Shown here: piece after piece, positions 39,385-48,002 of the stretch
How the letters are laid out: each line of letters begins with the position of its first letter
Numbering within the stretch: position 1 is the stretch's first letter
Assembly (NCBI GenBank): GCA_938002995.1
Contig: CALKZN010000012.1
Location: forward strand, 1 to 52,222
Source: an uncultured Arenicellaceae bacterium
Lineage (GTDB): Bacteria; Pseudomonadota; Gammaproteobacteria; Arenicellales; Arenicellaceae
Length of the DNA: 52,222 bases
Reading direction: 5' to 3'
Program-made: the position numbers and the translations under genes
Notes under the pieces: generated by a model
What the model was told of the DNA's origin: nothing
What the model saw: the letters and a program-made list of their open reading frames with translations, nothing else
Database searches by the model: none

Positions 39385-41265
39385 TTACGCGGCTGATCGA
39401 CTTTTCTTTAAATGCACAAGCAATAAAGAAATTGCTGCAGGCGTTACACCTGAAATTCGTGAAGCCTGACCAATATTCGCCGGTTTATGGTTCATGAGCT
39501 TTTGCACCACTTCGTTAGACAAGCCGTTGACTGTTTCGAAATCAAAACTGGCTGGCAGTACTGTGTCCTCATTTCGTTTAAGTTTCTCTATTTCTAACAG
39601 TTGCCGTTCAATATAGCCCTGATATTTTGCTTGAATCTCAATTTGTTCCGCGACCGCGGGGTCAGAAACCGCTTCGCCTGTATTTGGCAACGACATTAAG
39701 CTGTCATAGGTCACCTCAGGGCGACGTAATAAACCCATTAAACAGGCTTCTTTTTTCAAAGAATTGCCCAATATTTTATTTGCTGTTTCAGCATCAATAG
39801 AACCTGCCTGCAACCAGGTTGTTTTCATTCTTTGGGCTTCTTTAGCAATCGCATCCCGTTTTTGATTAAATGCTCTCCAGCGCTCTTCAGAAATCAAACC
39901 TAGCTCTTGTGCTTTTTCTGTTAAGCGTAAATCGGCATTATCTTCACGCAATTGCAGACGATATTCTGCACGTGAAGTAAACATGCGATAAGGCTCTTTC
40001 GTGCCCATGGTAATCAAATCATCAACTAATACACCTATATAAGCTTCATTGCGCTTTGGATACCAAGGTTCTTTGCCTTGAACCTGAAGCGCTGCATTGA
40101 TACCTGCCAACAATCCTTGGCCAGCGGCTTCTTCATAACCAGTGGTGCCATTTATTTGTCCAGCAAAAAATAAACCTTCTATATATGAAGTTTCTAAAGT
40201 GGGCTTTAAGTCACGAGGATCAAAAAAATCATATTCAATGGCATAGCCTGGCCTAGTGATAATGGCTTTCTCGAAACCGACAATTGAGCGAATAAATTCC
40301 CATTGCACGTCATACGGCAAAGAGGTTGAAATGCCATTTGGATAGACCTCATAAGTGCTCAAACCTTCTGGTTCAACAAAAATTTGATGTGAATTTTTAT
40401 CCGCAAAACGTACGATTTTATCTTCTATTGAAGGACAATATCGAGGACCAACTCCTTCAATAACTCCGGTGTACAAAGGAGAGCGATCTAACCCCCCACG
40501 AATTACATCATGGGTTTTTTCATTAGTATGGGTGATATAGCAAGATATTTGTTTTGGGTGTTGCTCAACATTTCCCATATAAGAAAATACTGGAATTGGT
40601 GTATCACCTGGTTGTTCCTGCATTTTCGAAAAATCAATGGTGCGCCCATCAATACGTGCAGGTGTACCTGTTTTAAGGCGGTCTACTCGAAAAGGTAATT
40701 CCCGTAAACGAGCTGAAAGCGTATTTGCGGGAGGGTCTCCCGCACGACCACCTTGATAATTTTGTTCACCTATATGGATTTTTCCAGCTAAAAAAGTTCC
40801 AGTAGTCAATATCACTGTCTTGGCATGGAACTTCAAACCCATTTGTGTAGATACACCCACAACTCGATCATTTTCAATGATCAAATCCTCAACGGCTTGT
40901 TGGAAAATGGATAAATTTTCTTGGTTTTCTACTATTTCTCTAATTGCGGCTTTATATAGCGCTCTATCAGCTTGTGCACGTGTTGCGCGAACTGCAGGCC
41001 CTTTGCGTGCATTTAACGTGCGCCATTGAATACCTGCTTTATCAGTTGCTTCAGCCATCGCACCGCCCATAGCATCAACTTCTTTGACTATATGTCCTTT
41101 GCCGATACCACCAATTGCTGGGTTGCAAGACATTTGGCCAATGGTTTCAATATTATGCGTAATCAATAATGTCTTAAGGCCCATGCGCGCTGGTGCTAAT
41201 GCGGCTTCGGTTCCGGCATGACCACCACCAATCACAATGACATCTAATTTTTCAGGGTGAAGCAT
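39385..41265 (-). CDS. mnmG: tRNA uridine-5-carboxymethylaminomethyl modification enzyme MnmG (GidA)
   Basis: MnmG, with MnmE, modifies U34 of certain tRNAs. The FAD-binding site [16 protein letters not shown] is near the N-terminus and the two GidA signatures ([17 protein letters not shown] and [16 protein letters not shown]) are intact. The start is set at ATG 41265 (MLHPEKLDV), because MnmG proteins begin here; the frame could extend seven codons to a TTG. The protein is 626 aa (E. coli 629). Its partner mnmE lies about 2.4 kb away, read in the same direction. Confidence 0.97.
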   Translation of the reverse strand: MLHPEKLDVIVIGGGHAGTEAALAPARMGLKTLLITHNIETIGQMSCNPAIGGIGKGHIVKEVDAMGGAMAEATDKAGIQWRTLNARKGPAVRATRAQADRALYKAAIREIVENQENLSIFQQAVEDLIIENDRVVGVSTQMGLKFHAKTVILTTGTFLAGKIHIGEQNYQGGRAGDPPANTLSARLRELPFRVDRLKTGTPARIDGRTIDFSKMQEQPGDTPIPVFSYMGNVEQHPKQISCYITHTNEKTHDVIRGGLDRSPLYTGVIEGVGPRYCPSIEDKIVRFADKNSHQIFVEPEGLSTYEVYPNGISTSLPYDVQWEFIRSIVGFEKAIITRPGYAIEYDFFDPRDLKPTLETSYIEGLFFAGQINGTTGYEEAAGQGLLAGINAALQVQGKEPWYPKRNEAYIGVLVDDLITMGTKEPYRMFTSRAEYRLQLREDNADLRLTEKAQELGLISEERWRAFNQKRDAIAKEAQRMKTTWLQAGSIDAETANKILGNSLKKEACLMGLLRRPEVTYDSLMSLPNTGEAVSDPAVAEQIEIQAKYQGYIERQLLEIEKLKRNEDTVLPASFDFETVNGLSNEVVQKLMNHKPANIGQASRISGVTPAAISLLLVHLKKSRSAA

Positions 41266-41407
41266 AATGTGTCTCTTATTTACCAAGTCTTCTTGCTATA
41301 TATGTCTATATTATATCTCATACGACATAAATTTCAGATCATGATTATATGCCTTTTTCTCCTTATTAAACGGTTATTTAAACCGTAATCATGATAAAAC
41401 ACCTTAT

Positions 41408-41482
41408 TTGTTGCAAAAAAACAACACTGTTGTTGCAAAAAAGCTGATTTTTTTCGCCTTTTGTTCTAGTTTTATGTATACT
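41408..41482 (+). promoter_or_regulatory. Porin control region with tandem 13-nt direct repeats and -10 box
   Basis: The 336-bp gap between mnmG and the porin holds no ORF. TTGTTGCAAAAAA occurs twice (41408-41420 and 41430-41442), starts 22 bp apart or two helical turns, 35 bp before TATACT (41477-41482). The spacing suits a dimeric activator such as an OmpR-like regulator. Further up, a 10-bp inverted repeat (41338-41347 with 41386-41395) brackets a small hairpin. Confidence 0.5.
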
Positions 41483-41601
41483 CACCTCATTCGAGCACTT
41501 ATGTGTGTTGAGAATAAAGTCTTTATATTTTTAATTTCTCGAAATAAGAGAATATAAAAACTTAATTAATCTAATAAAATAATTAAAGAGGTAGTTTCAT
41601 T

Positions 41602-42585
41602 ATGAAAACTAAAATTTTAGTAGCTGCTCTAGCGGCTGGTATGGTTGCTTCACCTGCAATGGCTGCAGTATCAGTTTCAGGTCAAGTTTCAAATATTGTC
41701 GGCATTGGTGGCGATTTTGACGAAAGCTTCAACATTGCTCAAAACAACTCATCTGGTTCACGTTTCCGCTTTAAAGCAGAAAAAGAGTGGGGCGGAATCA
41801 AAGTTGGTCTTCGTCACGAAATCCAAAATCGTAAAGGCCCTGCAGGCAACAACGGTGAAGGCCCAGAAGATTCAGGCGTAGCTAGTGGTCAAGACGATCT
41901 TCGTTACTCTGACATCTACTTCGCTGGTGGTTTCGGTAAACTATCTGTTGGTCAAGGCGACGGTGCTGCAAACGGTCTAGCTGAGTCTTACACAAATGTT
42001 GGTGGTAACTACTTCGGTGGTCTTGATTCATATTGGTTTGGTATCACTTCAATCCAACAAGGCGCTAACTTAGGTTTTGCTCAGTTTGATTTCTTGTCAC
42101 GTAACCAACGTATCCGTTATGACTCACCTAAATTCGGTGGTGCTCAGCTTTCAGCTTCACTTCGCAGCCAAAATGGTGGAGAGCTAGCTCTTCGTTATAA
42201 AGGTGGTGCGGGCGGCTGGAAATGGACTGGTAACGCAGGTTTCTCCACAGCTGATAACGCTGATGGCACATCAACTGAAAGAACAGTCGTTACAGCTGGT
42301 GTATTAATGCCTTTCGGTCTTAATATCGCTGGACGTATCGGTGAGCAAGATATTGAAGGTGCAACAAGAGACACTAGCTTAATTTCTGTCGGTTACCGTA
42401 TAGGTAAATTACGTGCAAACGTTGAGTTTGGTTCTTCTGACAATGCTGACGGTACTGAAACAGATGGTACTGTAGTTGGCGTAACTTACGCTGGCCCAGT
42501 TCTAATTTACGCACAAGTTGGTAAATTCGAACGTGGTGCTGAAGAGTTCTCTGCTCCAGTAGTAGGCTTTCGCATGAAGTTCTAA
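41602..42585 (+). CDS. Outer-membrane porin (Gram-negative general porin type)
   Basis: This 327-aa protein has a signal peptide (MKTKILVAALAAGMVASPAMA) and then a beta-barrel ending in the terminal Phe (FRMKF) needed for BAM recognition. SVSGQVSNIVGIGGDF near the start, FRFKAEKEWGGIKVGLRHEI and the DGTETDG loops are porin-like. It probably forms a trimeric channel for small solutes. Codon use looks strongly biased, as in highly expressed genes. A ribosome binding site AAAGAGGT precedes the ATG, and a terminator follows. A decayed paralogue lies immediately downstream. Confidence 0.92.
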   Translation: MKTKILVAALAAGMVASPAMAAVSVSGQVSNIVGIGGDFDESFNIAQNNSSGSRFRFKAEKEWGGIKVGLRHEIQNRKGPAGNNGEGPEDSGVASGQDDLRYSDIYFAGGFGKLSVGQGDGAANGLAESYTNVGGNYFGGLDSYWFGITSIQQGANLGFAQFDFLSRNQRIRYDSPKFGGAQLSASLRSQNGGELALRYKGGAGGWKWTGNAGFSTADNADGTSTERTVVTAGVLMPFGLNIAGRIGEQDIEGATRDTSLISVGYRIGKLRANVEFGSSDNADGTETDGTVVGVTYAGPVLIYAQVGKFERGAEEFSAPVVGFRMKF

Positions 42586-42614
42586 GAATTTGATTAAATT
42601 CTTACTTAGTTAAG

Positions 42615-42651
42615 AAAAACCGGGCACTAATTTATTGGTTGCCCGGTTTTT
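42615..42651 (+). terminator. Terminator of the porin gene
   Basis: A 12-bp stem (AAAAACCGGGCA 42615-42626 with TGCCCGGTTTTT 42640-42651) is followed by further T. It lies 30 bp past the porin stop. Confidence 0.9.
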
Positions 42652-42759
42652 TTTGCCTGAATAAACTTGATTTTCATATCACCTCTAAAAAATTCCGATA
42701 TCTATAAAGAGTTAGTTTGAAAATATCGCTTTATCGTATTTATTAAAGTATCCCAAATA

Positions 42760-42962
42760 TACTATGTGTTTGGAGTTTCGCATTCACACGTTCTCACAAG
42801 AAAACGAAGAAGCACGCAATGTTTCAGGAGTTGTTGATGGTGTAGAAACATATGTAACAACATTTAGTGTTACATATGTAGACCCTGTCTTATTACACGC
42901 TTCAATTGGTAGATTCGAGCGAGTTCCCAGCACCAATAATCGATGTACCCTTACAGTCTTAA
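42760..42962 (+). pseudogene. Degraded C-terminal remnant of a second porin
   Basis: The frame from 42764 reads VTYVDPVLLHASIGRFER, matching VTYAGPVLIYAQVGKFER of the intact porin upstream. After a shift of one base at about 42920 the frame reads EFPAPIIDVPLQS then TAA (42960-42962), matching EFSAPVVGFRMKF. Only the last ~65 codons remain; the signal peptide and most of the barrel are gone, and the terminal Phe is lost. A strong terminator still follows. An internal 12-bp inverted repeat (42848-42859 with 42868-42879) is probably incidental. Confidence 0.8.
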
Positions 42963-43002
42963 TATGAACCATAAGAATTAGCTGGATTTATATCCTTCTA
43001 AT

Positions 43003-43040
43003 AAAACCGAGCTATTAATATTTATTAATAGCTCGGTTTT
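43003..43040 (+). terminator. Terminator behind the porin remnant
   Basis: An 18-bp perfect stem (43003-43020 with 43023-43040; core ACCGAGCT) and nine T follow the porin relic by 40 bp. It fits an originally expressed second porin gene. Confidence 0.88.
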
Positions 43041-43153
43041 TTTTTATTGACTTATTTAGTATGCTTGTTACTGATAGTTACACTGTTATACTTATAATCA
43101 ACCTATAATTAAAAACAAGAATAACAGCACATCAACAATCAAAGATCCAAATC

Positions 43154-43642
43154 ATGCTAAAGAAAACAATTAAATACACCTCCCTATTTTTAATCCTAGG
43201 CATTATTAGTGCTTGTGCAAACGTAAAAAAAGAACCTGCAGATGATGGTTACGATACTAAAGTCACAAATGGAGGAGATGGTTGGGGAACAACGCCTCCA
43301 AAAGTAGAAGATCAATTTTTAAACAAACAAATTTCTAAAGCTTTAGGCGGGAAAAAGAAACCATCCAAAGAAGACGAAGAAATTAAAGCTCGCTTAGAAA
43401 GATTAGAAAATCAACAAAATGGTAATGTACAGATTCAACCTGCCGTTACAAACTCTTCTGATATCACTGCGCCGCCAATTGGTAGCACTCGTACATCACC
43501 AAGCGCAGGTGCTAGCTGGCAAAACTCAGCATCTTACCAAGAATGGAAACGTGCAAAAGAAGGCGGATCTTCAGATTACCAAGAGTTTAAAGAATATAAA
43601 GAATGGCTAGAGTTCAAAAAACTTAAAGCTCAAGATAAGTAA
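43154..43642 (+). CDS. Small lipoprotein of unknown function
   Basis: A lipoprotein signal (LILGIISAC, lipidated Cys21) is followed by a disordered, charged protein of 162 aa. A coiled stretch at about 72-95 (EDEEIKARLERLENQQNG) and a C-terminal repeat-like region with QEWKRAKEGG, QEFKEYKEW and LEFKKLK are visible. I do not recognise the family. It may be an outer-membrane lipoprotein facing the periplasm. It stands alone between a terminator and the converging mnmE gene. Confidence 0.7.
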   Translation: MLKKTIKYTSLFLILGIISACANVKKEPADDGYDTKVTNGGDGWGTTPPKVEDQFLNKQISKALGGKKKPSKEDEEIKARLERLENQQNGNVQIQPAVTNSSDITAPPIGSTRTSPSAGASWQNSASYQEWKRAKEGGSSDYQEFKEYKEWLEFKKLKAQDK

Positions 43643-43674
43643 GTTTAGAAATCTGCCGTTTTAGATAAAGAACC

Positions 43675-43707
43675 AATAAAAAGCCAATCTCTGATTGGCT
43701 TTTTATT
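43675..43707. terminator. Bidirectional terminator overlapping the mnmE stop codon
   Basis: A perfect 15-bp stem (43675-43689 with 43693-43707, core GCCAATC) with a 3-nt loop and A/T runs on both sides ends the lipoprotein gene. It covers the mnmE stop (43703-43705). Confidence 0.85.
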
Positions 43708-45085
43708 TACCTATACAAAAGCTTGAAAAAATCTCACCTAATAAGTCATCTGCATTAAACTCTCCAGTTATCGAGTTCAAAGCATTTTGTGCTGTTAATA
43801 ATTCAAATGCTAGTAGCTCTCCGGCTTGATTATCAAGTAATTGCTGCTTTCCTCTGGCAACTGCGTCTGCTGACTCTTGTATCGCTTCTAAATGCCTTGC
43901 TCTTGCAGAAAAAACATTGGTATCTTCTGAACGATAACCAGCCAATTTTTCAATTTTTTGCTTCAATTGCTCTATACCTATTCCTGCTTTTGCAGAAATT
44001 AATAAAGAACGAATACCTTCGTCATGTAAGTTTAAAAATGATTTATCAGTATCTTGCTTTGTATAGACAACCGTTAGTTTTTCATCAGGAACATTCTTAA
44101 GTTGTTCAATATTTAATAAATCTTGTAAATCATCAGATTTCTTAATATCAACTAGTAGCAGAACATGATCAGACTCTTGAATGACTTTCTTAGCACGTTC
44201 AACACCAATTTTTTCAACGGTACTATCACTTTCTCTTAATCCAGCAGTGTCAGTGATATGAACAGGAAGCCCATCAAAATCCAATGTCGTTGTAATGCTA
44301 TCTCTGGTTGTGCCTTCAATATCTGTCACAATAGCGACTTCATCACCTGACAATGCATTTAGTAGTGTTGATTTTCCAGCATTTGGTTTGCCGGCTAAGG
44401 CAATACGAAAACCATTTTGCAATAACTGGCCTGTACCCGCTGCTTTTTGAACATTAGTGATGCCATCTTGAACGTTTTCTAGTTTTTTTAAGACAACGCC
44501 ATCACCAAGAAAGTCTATTTCTTCCTCAGGAAAATCTATTGCAGATTCGACATACATGCGAATACTAATTAATTCTACTAGTAGGTGGTTAACAGCTTGT
44601 GAAAACTCTCCTTGCAAAGATCGCATGGCAGACTTTGCTGCTGCCACTGATGAACTTTCAATCAAGTCTGCGATCGCTTCAGCCTGAGCAAGGTCTAGCT
44701 TATTATTTAAAAATGCTCGCTCTGAAAACTCTCCAGGCCTAGCTTGCCTAGCACCCAAACCAATCGTTCTGGACAATAACATTTGCAATATGACAGGCCC
44801 ACCATGGCCTTGTAACTCAACAACGTCTTCACCAGTAAAGCTGTTTGGTCCTTGGAAAAATAATGTTATTCCTGAATCTATAATTTCAGAATTTTTACTC
44901 AAAAAGTGTGAGAAATGCGCGTAGCGCGACTGTATTTTGTCTTTTTTTGTTATTATTTGAGCAATCTCTAAACTAAGCGGTCCTGATATACGAACAATAC
45001 CAACACCGCCTTTTCCTGGCGGTGTTGCAATTGCAGCAATAGTATCTATCGTTTTCGGTTGTTTATCTGTAGTCCCATTGTTCAT
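43703..45085 (-). CDS. mnmE: tRNA modification GTPase MnmE (TrmE)
   Basis: This 460-aa GTPase works with MnmG on U34 of tRNA. The N-terminal folate-binding domain has TIAAIATPPGKGGVGIVRISG (first residues TIAAIATPPG). The G1 motif GKPNAGKST is at 232-240, with G3 DTAGLRES and G4 TKQD, and the C-terminal Cys motif CIGK is complete. It is followed on the minus strand by nothing but a terminator; upstream lies yidC with 54 bp between. Confidence 0.97.
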   Translation of the reverse strand: MNNGTTDKQPKTIDTIAAIATPPGKGGVGIVRISGPLSLEIAQIITKKDKIQSRYAHFSHFLSKNSEIIDSGITLFFQGPNSFTGEDVVELQGHGGPVILQMLLSRTIGLGARQARPGEFSERAFLNNKLDLAQAEAIADLIESSSVAAAKSAMRSLQGEFSQAVNHLLVELISIRMYVESAIDFPEEEIDFLGDGVVLKKLENVQDGITNVQKAAGTGQLLQNGFRIALAGKPNAGKSTLLNALSGDEVAIVTDIEGTTRDSITTTLDFDGLPVHITDTAGLRESDSTVEKIGVERAKKVIQESDHVLLLVDIKKSDDLQDLLNIEQLKNVPDEKLTVVYTKQDTDKSFLNLHDEGIRSLLISAKAGIGIEQLKQKIEKLAGYRSEDTNVFSARARHLEAIQESADAVARGKQQLLDNQAGELLAFELLTAQNALNSITGEFNADDLLGEIFSSFCIGK

Positions 45086-45139
45086 ATATGGTTCAATAGT
45101 TTTACTCTGAAGAAACTCTAATTGAGTTAATAATCCTTA

Positions 45140-46843
45140 CTAATTTTTGACTATTGCTTTATTAATCGTCCACTGCTGAGCAATTGATAAAACATTATTT
45201 ACCACCCAATAAAGCACTAAGCCTGAAGGAAAAGTGACGAATAAGAATGTCATTGCTATCGGCATGATCATCATGATTTTTTGTTGCATCGGTTCCATTG
45301 GAGTAGGGTTGAGCCTGAACTGCAACATCATTGATGCACCCATTAATATCGGCAAGATATAGTAAGGGTCTTTTGAAGATAAATCCTGCATCCATAAAGC
45401 AAACGGTGCATGACGCATTTCAACACTTTCAAGAAGAACATAATACAACGCAATAAATACGGGAACTTGTATCAATATGGGTATGCAACCTCCTGCGGGG
45501 TTGACCTTTTCCTGTTTATAAAGCTTCATCATTTCTTGTTGAAGAGCAGCTTTATCATCCGAAAATCGTTCCTTTAATGTTTCCATACGCGGCTGTAGTT
45601 TTTTCATACGTGCCATGCTTTTATAACTTGCAGCAGACAACGGGAAAAACAACAACTTAATAAGTATTGTCAAAAGGATAATTGACCAACCCCAGTTTTG
45701 TACTACTGAATGGATAGTTTTCAAAATCCAAAATAAAGGGTCTGATATCACTGTCAACCAGCCATAGTCAACGGTTAAAGCTAAACCTTCAACATTGCTT
45801 TCCTTTTGAATAATTTTAAGGCGCTTTTGTTCTTTAGGGCCAATAAAAGCGCTGGTATGAACTGAACCACTTTGTCCTGCCTGCACAGTTAGCGGGCTTA
45901 ATGATTTAAAGCCCATAATATATTCAGGTCTAGCAGGGTTATTTTTATAGGTACTATAAAAATTATATTTTGCAGGGTTTTCATTGCTACTCTGTGGCAT
46001 CCATACACCCACAAAATAGTGCTGAAGCATACCAATCCAACCGTTATCCGTATTTACGTTTAAGTTTTCTTCTGAGATATCATCAAAAGAAACTTTGTTG
46101 TATTTATCTTCCGGCGTATATTGCACACCACCCATAAAGCTTGGAAGTTGGATCAATGACCCTTTTTGAGCATCACGAGGCTGCGTACGTTTGAACTGTC
46201 CATACATAAAACCTTGCCATTGCTTAGCCGAACTATTATTGACTGCAAAATTCACATCGATAACATAACTATCACGCTTGAAAATAAACGTTTTTGTAAA
46301 AACTAAACCTTCAGGAGAAGTCCATGATAGAGGAATTTTTAGTTCGTTTTGGCCATCTTCAAGAACATAATTAGTTTTCTGATAAGAATAGGCAGATGTG
46401 TGATTAGGATAACCGCCATTATTACCAATTAGTCCTGATTGAGAAACGAATACTTCTGCAGCAGTATTTTTTAATAATGCAAAGCCTATATCTGGTGTTT
46501 CTGCTTTATCCGCTTCCTTTTTAAGCGTTAGGTTTTCAATACCTCCACCTTGAGTATTAATAACTGCAGTAGCTAGGTCTGTTTCAATAGTAATAAACTG
46601 AGCTCCAGAAGAACTATTACCATTTATTGCCGGTGACTGTTCTGGTAAAGCATTTGGCACACTATCTACAGATGGTGTTACAGGTGTACCAGGGACAGAT
46701 GCATCAATGGCTAAATTATTTTGAGAACTGTTTTGGGTGATCTCCGGGTTTAATTTTTCTTCTTGAAAATTTTGCCAGTTGTTCCACAAAATAAAACTCA
46801 TAGCCAAGATTCCTGCTATGAGTAATTGTTGTTTAATATCCAT
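45140..46843 (-). CDS. yidC: Membrane protein insertase YidC
   Basis: YidC inserts membrane proteins, including ATP synthase subunit c, alone or with SecYEG. The 567-aa protein (E. coli 548) has an N-terminal helix (QQLLIAGILAMSFILWNNW), a large periplasmic beta-domain (about 60-340) and the conserved five-helix core with FPLSAASYKSMARMKKLQPR and GGCIPILIQVPVFIALY. The rpmH-rnpA-yidD-yidC-mnmE order is standard for gammaproteobacteria. Confidence 0.97.
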   Translation of the reverse strand: MDIKQQLLIAGILAMSFILWNNWQNFQEEKLNPEITQNSSQNNLAIDASVPGTPVTPSVDSVPNALPEQSPAINGNSSSGAQFITIETDLATAVINTQGGGIENLTLKKEADKAETPDIGFALLKNTAAEVFVSQSGLIGNNGGYPNHTSAYSYQKTNYVLEDGQNELKIPLSWTSPEGLVFTKTFIFKRDSYVIDVNFAVNNSSAKQWQGFMYGQFKRTQPRDAQKGSLIQLPSFMGGVQYTPEDKYNKVSFDDISEENLNVNTDNGWIGMLQHYFVGVWMPQSSNENPAKYNFYSTYKNNPARPEYIMGFKSLSPLTVQAGQSGSVHTSAFIGPKEQKRLKIIQKESNVEGLALTVDYGWLTVISDPLFWILKTIHSVVQNWGWSIILLTILIKLLFFPLSAASYKSMARMKKLQPRMETLKERFSDDKAALQQEMMKLYKQEKVNPAGGCIPILIQVPVFIALYYVLLESVEMRHAPFALWMQDLSSKDPYYILPILMGASMMLQFRLNPTPMEPMQQKIMMIMPIAMTFLFVTFPSGLVLYWVVNNVLSIAQQWTINKAIVKN

Positions 46844-46887
46844 TTTGGATGACTCTTAATTATTTAATTAATGGTTTAAGAAAAAGT

Positions 46888-47145
46888 TCATTTACAAACT
46901 TTTTTCACGGCTGGAGGAACAGGGTCTTCGCCAGAACCTCCCCAAGGGTGACACTTTACAATGCGAATCATACTTAGGTAGCTGCCTTTTACAATACCGT
47001 GTTGAATAATTGCTTGCTCTGCATAATAGGAACAGCTGGGATTAAACCGACATGCGCGGCCAAGCCATGGGCTGATTAAATAGCGATACATTGAAATCAG
47101 CCATAATACTGGTTTAATCACAATTTTTTTTGGACTTTGCGCCAT
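46888..47145 (-). CDS. yidD: Membrane protein insertion efficiency factor YidD
   Basis: This 85-aa peripheral membrane protein has the family's conserved cysteine-containing core CRFNPSCSYYAEQAI and KCHPWGGSGEDPVP. Its start lies inside the end of rnpA (28-nt overlap), as is usual, so translation is coupled. The stop codon is TGA, one of several in the window that show TGA is a normal stop here. Confidence 0.96.
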   Translation of the reverse strand: MAQSPKKIVIKPVLWLISMYRYLISPWLGRACRFNPSCSYYAEQAIIQHGIVKGSYLSMIRIVKCHPWGGSGEDPVPPAVKKVCK

Positions 47146-47471
47146 ATATCTTCAAGTGATTGCTGTATTTCAATAGTTGATTTCATTTTGATGCTAGGTT
47201 TTGCTGTCAAAATCATATCAACTGCTTGTTTATTTTGTTTATTTTTTCGAAACCATTCACGAAATTGTCGTTTAATTCGGTTTCTATCAACAGCTCTTTT
47301 TGATACCTTTTTTGATACCGTGATACCAAGCCTAGAGTTGGGGTTGCTTTTAGGTATGAAATTGATCGCAATTTCCCTATTTGCTACCCACTGACCATCT
47401 TTGTAGACAACTAGAAATTCGCTTGGTTTAAGCAAACGAGAAGATTTTGAAAATGTTTGATCTTTGATCAA
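47118..47471 (-). CDS. rnpA: Ribonuclease P protein component
   Basis: The protein subunit of RNase P, 117 aa, assists 5' processing of tRNA precursors. It has SRLLKPSEFLVVYK at the N-terminus and the basic signature KRAVDRNRIKRQFREWFR. The start is TTG 47471 (no ATG is available at the expected site); rnpA starts are often non-ATG. It overlaps yidD at its 3' end. Confidence 0.95.
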   Translation of the reverse strand: MIKDQTFSKSSRLLKPSEFLVVYKDGQWVANREIAINFIPKSNPNSRLGITVSKKVSKRAVDRNRIKRQFREWFRKNKQNKQAVDMILTAKPSIKMKSTIEIQQSLEDIWRKVQKKL

Positions 47472-47549
47472 AACGGCGGTTTATTGTTTAATTCCCATCC
47501 ATGGAGTCTACTCATATACAGTATAAGACTTATACAATATAGTTTTTAC

Positions 47550-47581
47550 GGTGTATCACTCCCAAATATGTGTAATACACC
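47550..47581. other. Hairpin in the rpmH-rnpA spacer
   Basis: A 7-bp stem (GGTGTAT 47550-47556 with ATACACC 47575-47581) lies in the 123-bp gap between rpmH and rnpA. A second small palindrome (GTATAAGACTTATAC, 47521-47535) is nearby. These could be processing sites or partial terminators that set the L34 to RnpA ratio; that is inference. Confidence 0.35.
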
Positions 47582-47594
47582 CTATGTATTTAAA

Positions 47595-47729
47595 CTAAAC
47601 AGCTAATTTAGCGCGGCCTTTTGCACGACGTGCATTTAAGATAGCACGGCCACTTTTTGTCGCCATTCTGGCACGAAAGCCATGTGTACGATTACGTTTT
47701 AAAGTACTAGGTTGGAAAGTACGTTTCAT
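47595..47729 (-). CDS. rpmH: 50S ribosomal protein L34
   Basis: This 44-aa basic protein reads [18 protein letters not shown] at the start and ends [10 protein letters not shown]. It matches L34 throughout and was found by translating the minus strand between rnpA and dnaA. L34 is part of the large ribosomal subunit. It is the first gene of the rpmH-rnpA-yidD-yidC-mnmE cluster. Confidence 0.98.
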   Translation of the reverse strand: MKRTFQPSTLKRNRTHGFRARMATKSGRAILNARRAKGRAKLAV

Positions 47730-48002
47730 AATTTCACCAATAAATTTTTTAAGTCATTTAAGCCTTGAAAATAAAAATTTCTCTTACAATTAGGGAAGCT
47801 TTTTCAAGGGGATGCAAAGGTACGTTTTTTAATGATGTTAGTCAACGTAAAAATATAAAAAAATCGCATAAATACACTCGTTTTTCACTATTTCTAACTG
47901 TTATTGGAATGAAAACAGGGTTATATTTATCGGCCGCCTTGATTTAGGTAAAAACAAGGTAAAAAAGCTTTATTAATCTATTTTTTACTGAGTATACGTA
48001 GT
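47730..48002. promoter_or_regulatory. Divergent rpmH/dnaA upstream region
   Basis: This 273-bp AT-rich region must hold the promoters of rpmH (leftward) and dnaA (rightward). A 9-bp inverted repeat CCTTGAAAA/TTTTCAAGG (47763-47771 with 47801-47809) is present. I see no DnaA box matching the consensus and no clear hexamer pair, so the origin is more likely on the dnaN side. Confidence 0.4.

Noticed and set aside
42848-42879. 12-bp inverted repeat inside the porin relic as a regulatory hairpin
   Set aside because: It falls in sequence that once encoded a beta-hairpin of similar residues and has no T-run or promoter nearby.
47765-47947. 60-aa frame upstream of dnaA
   Set aside because: It has no ribosome binding site or domain and lies in the AT-rich promoter region.
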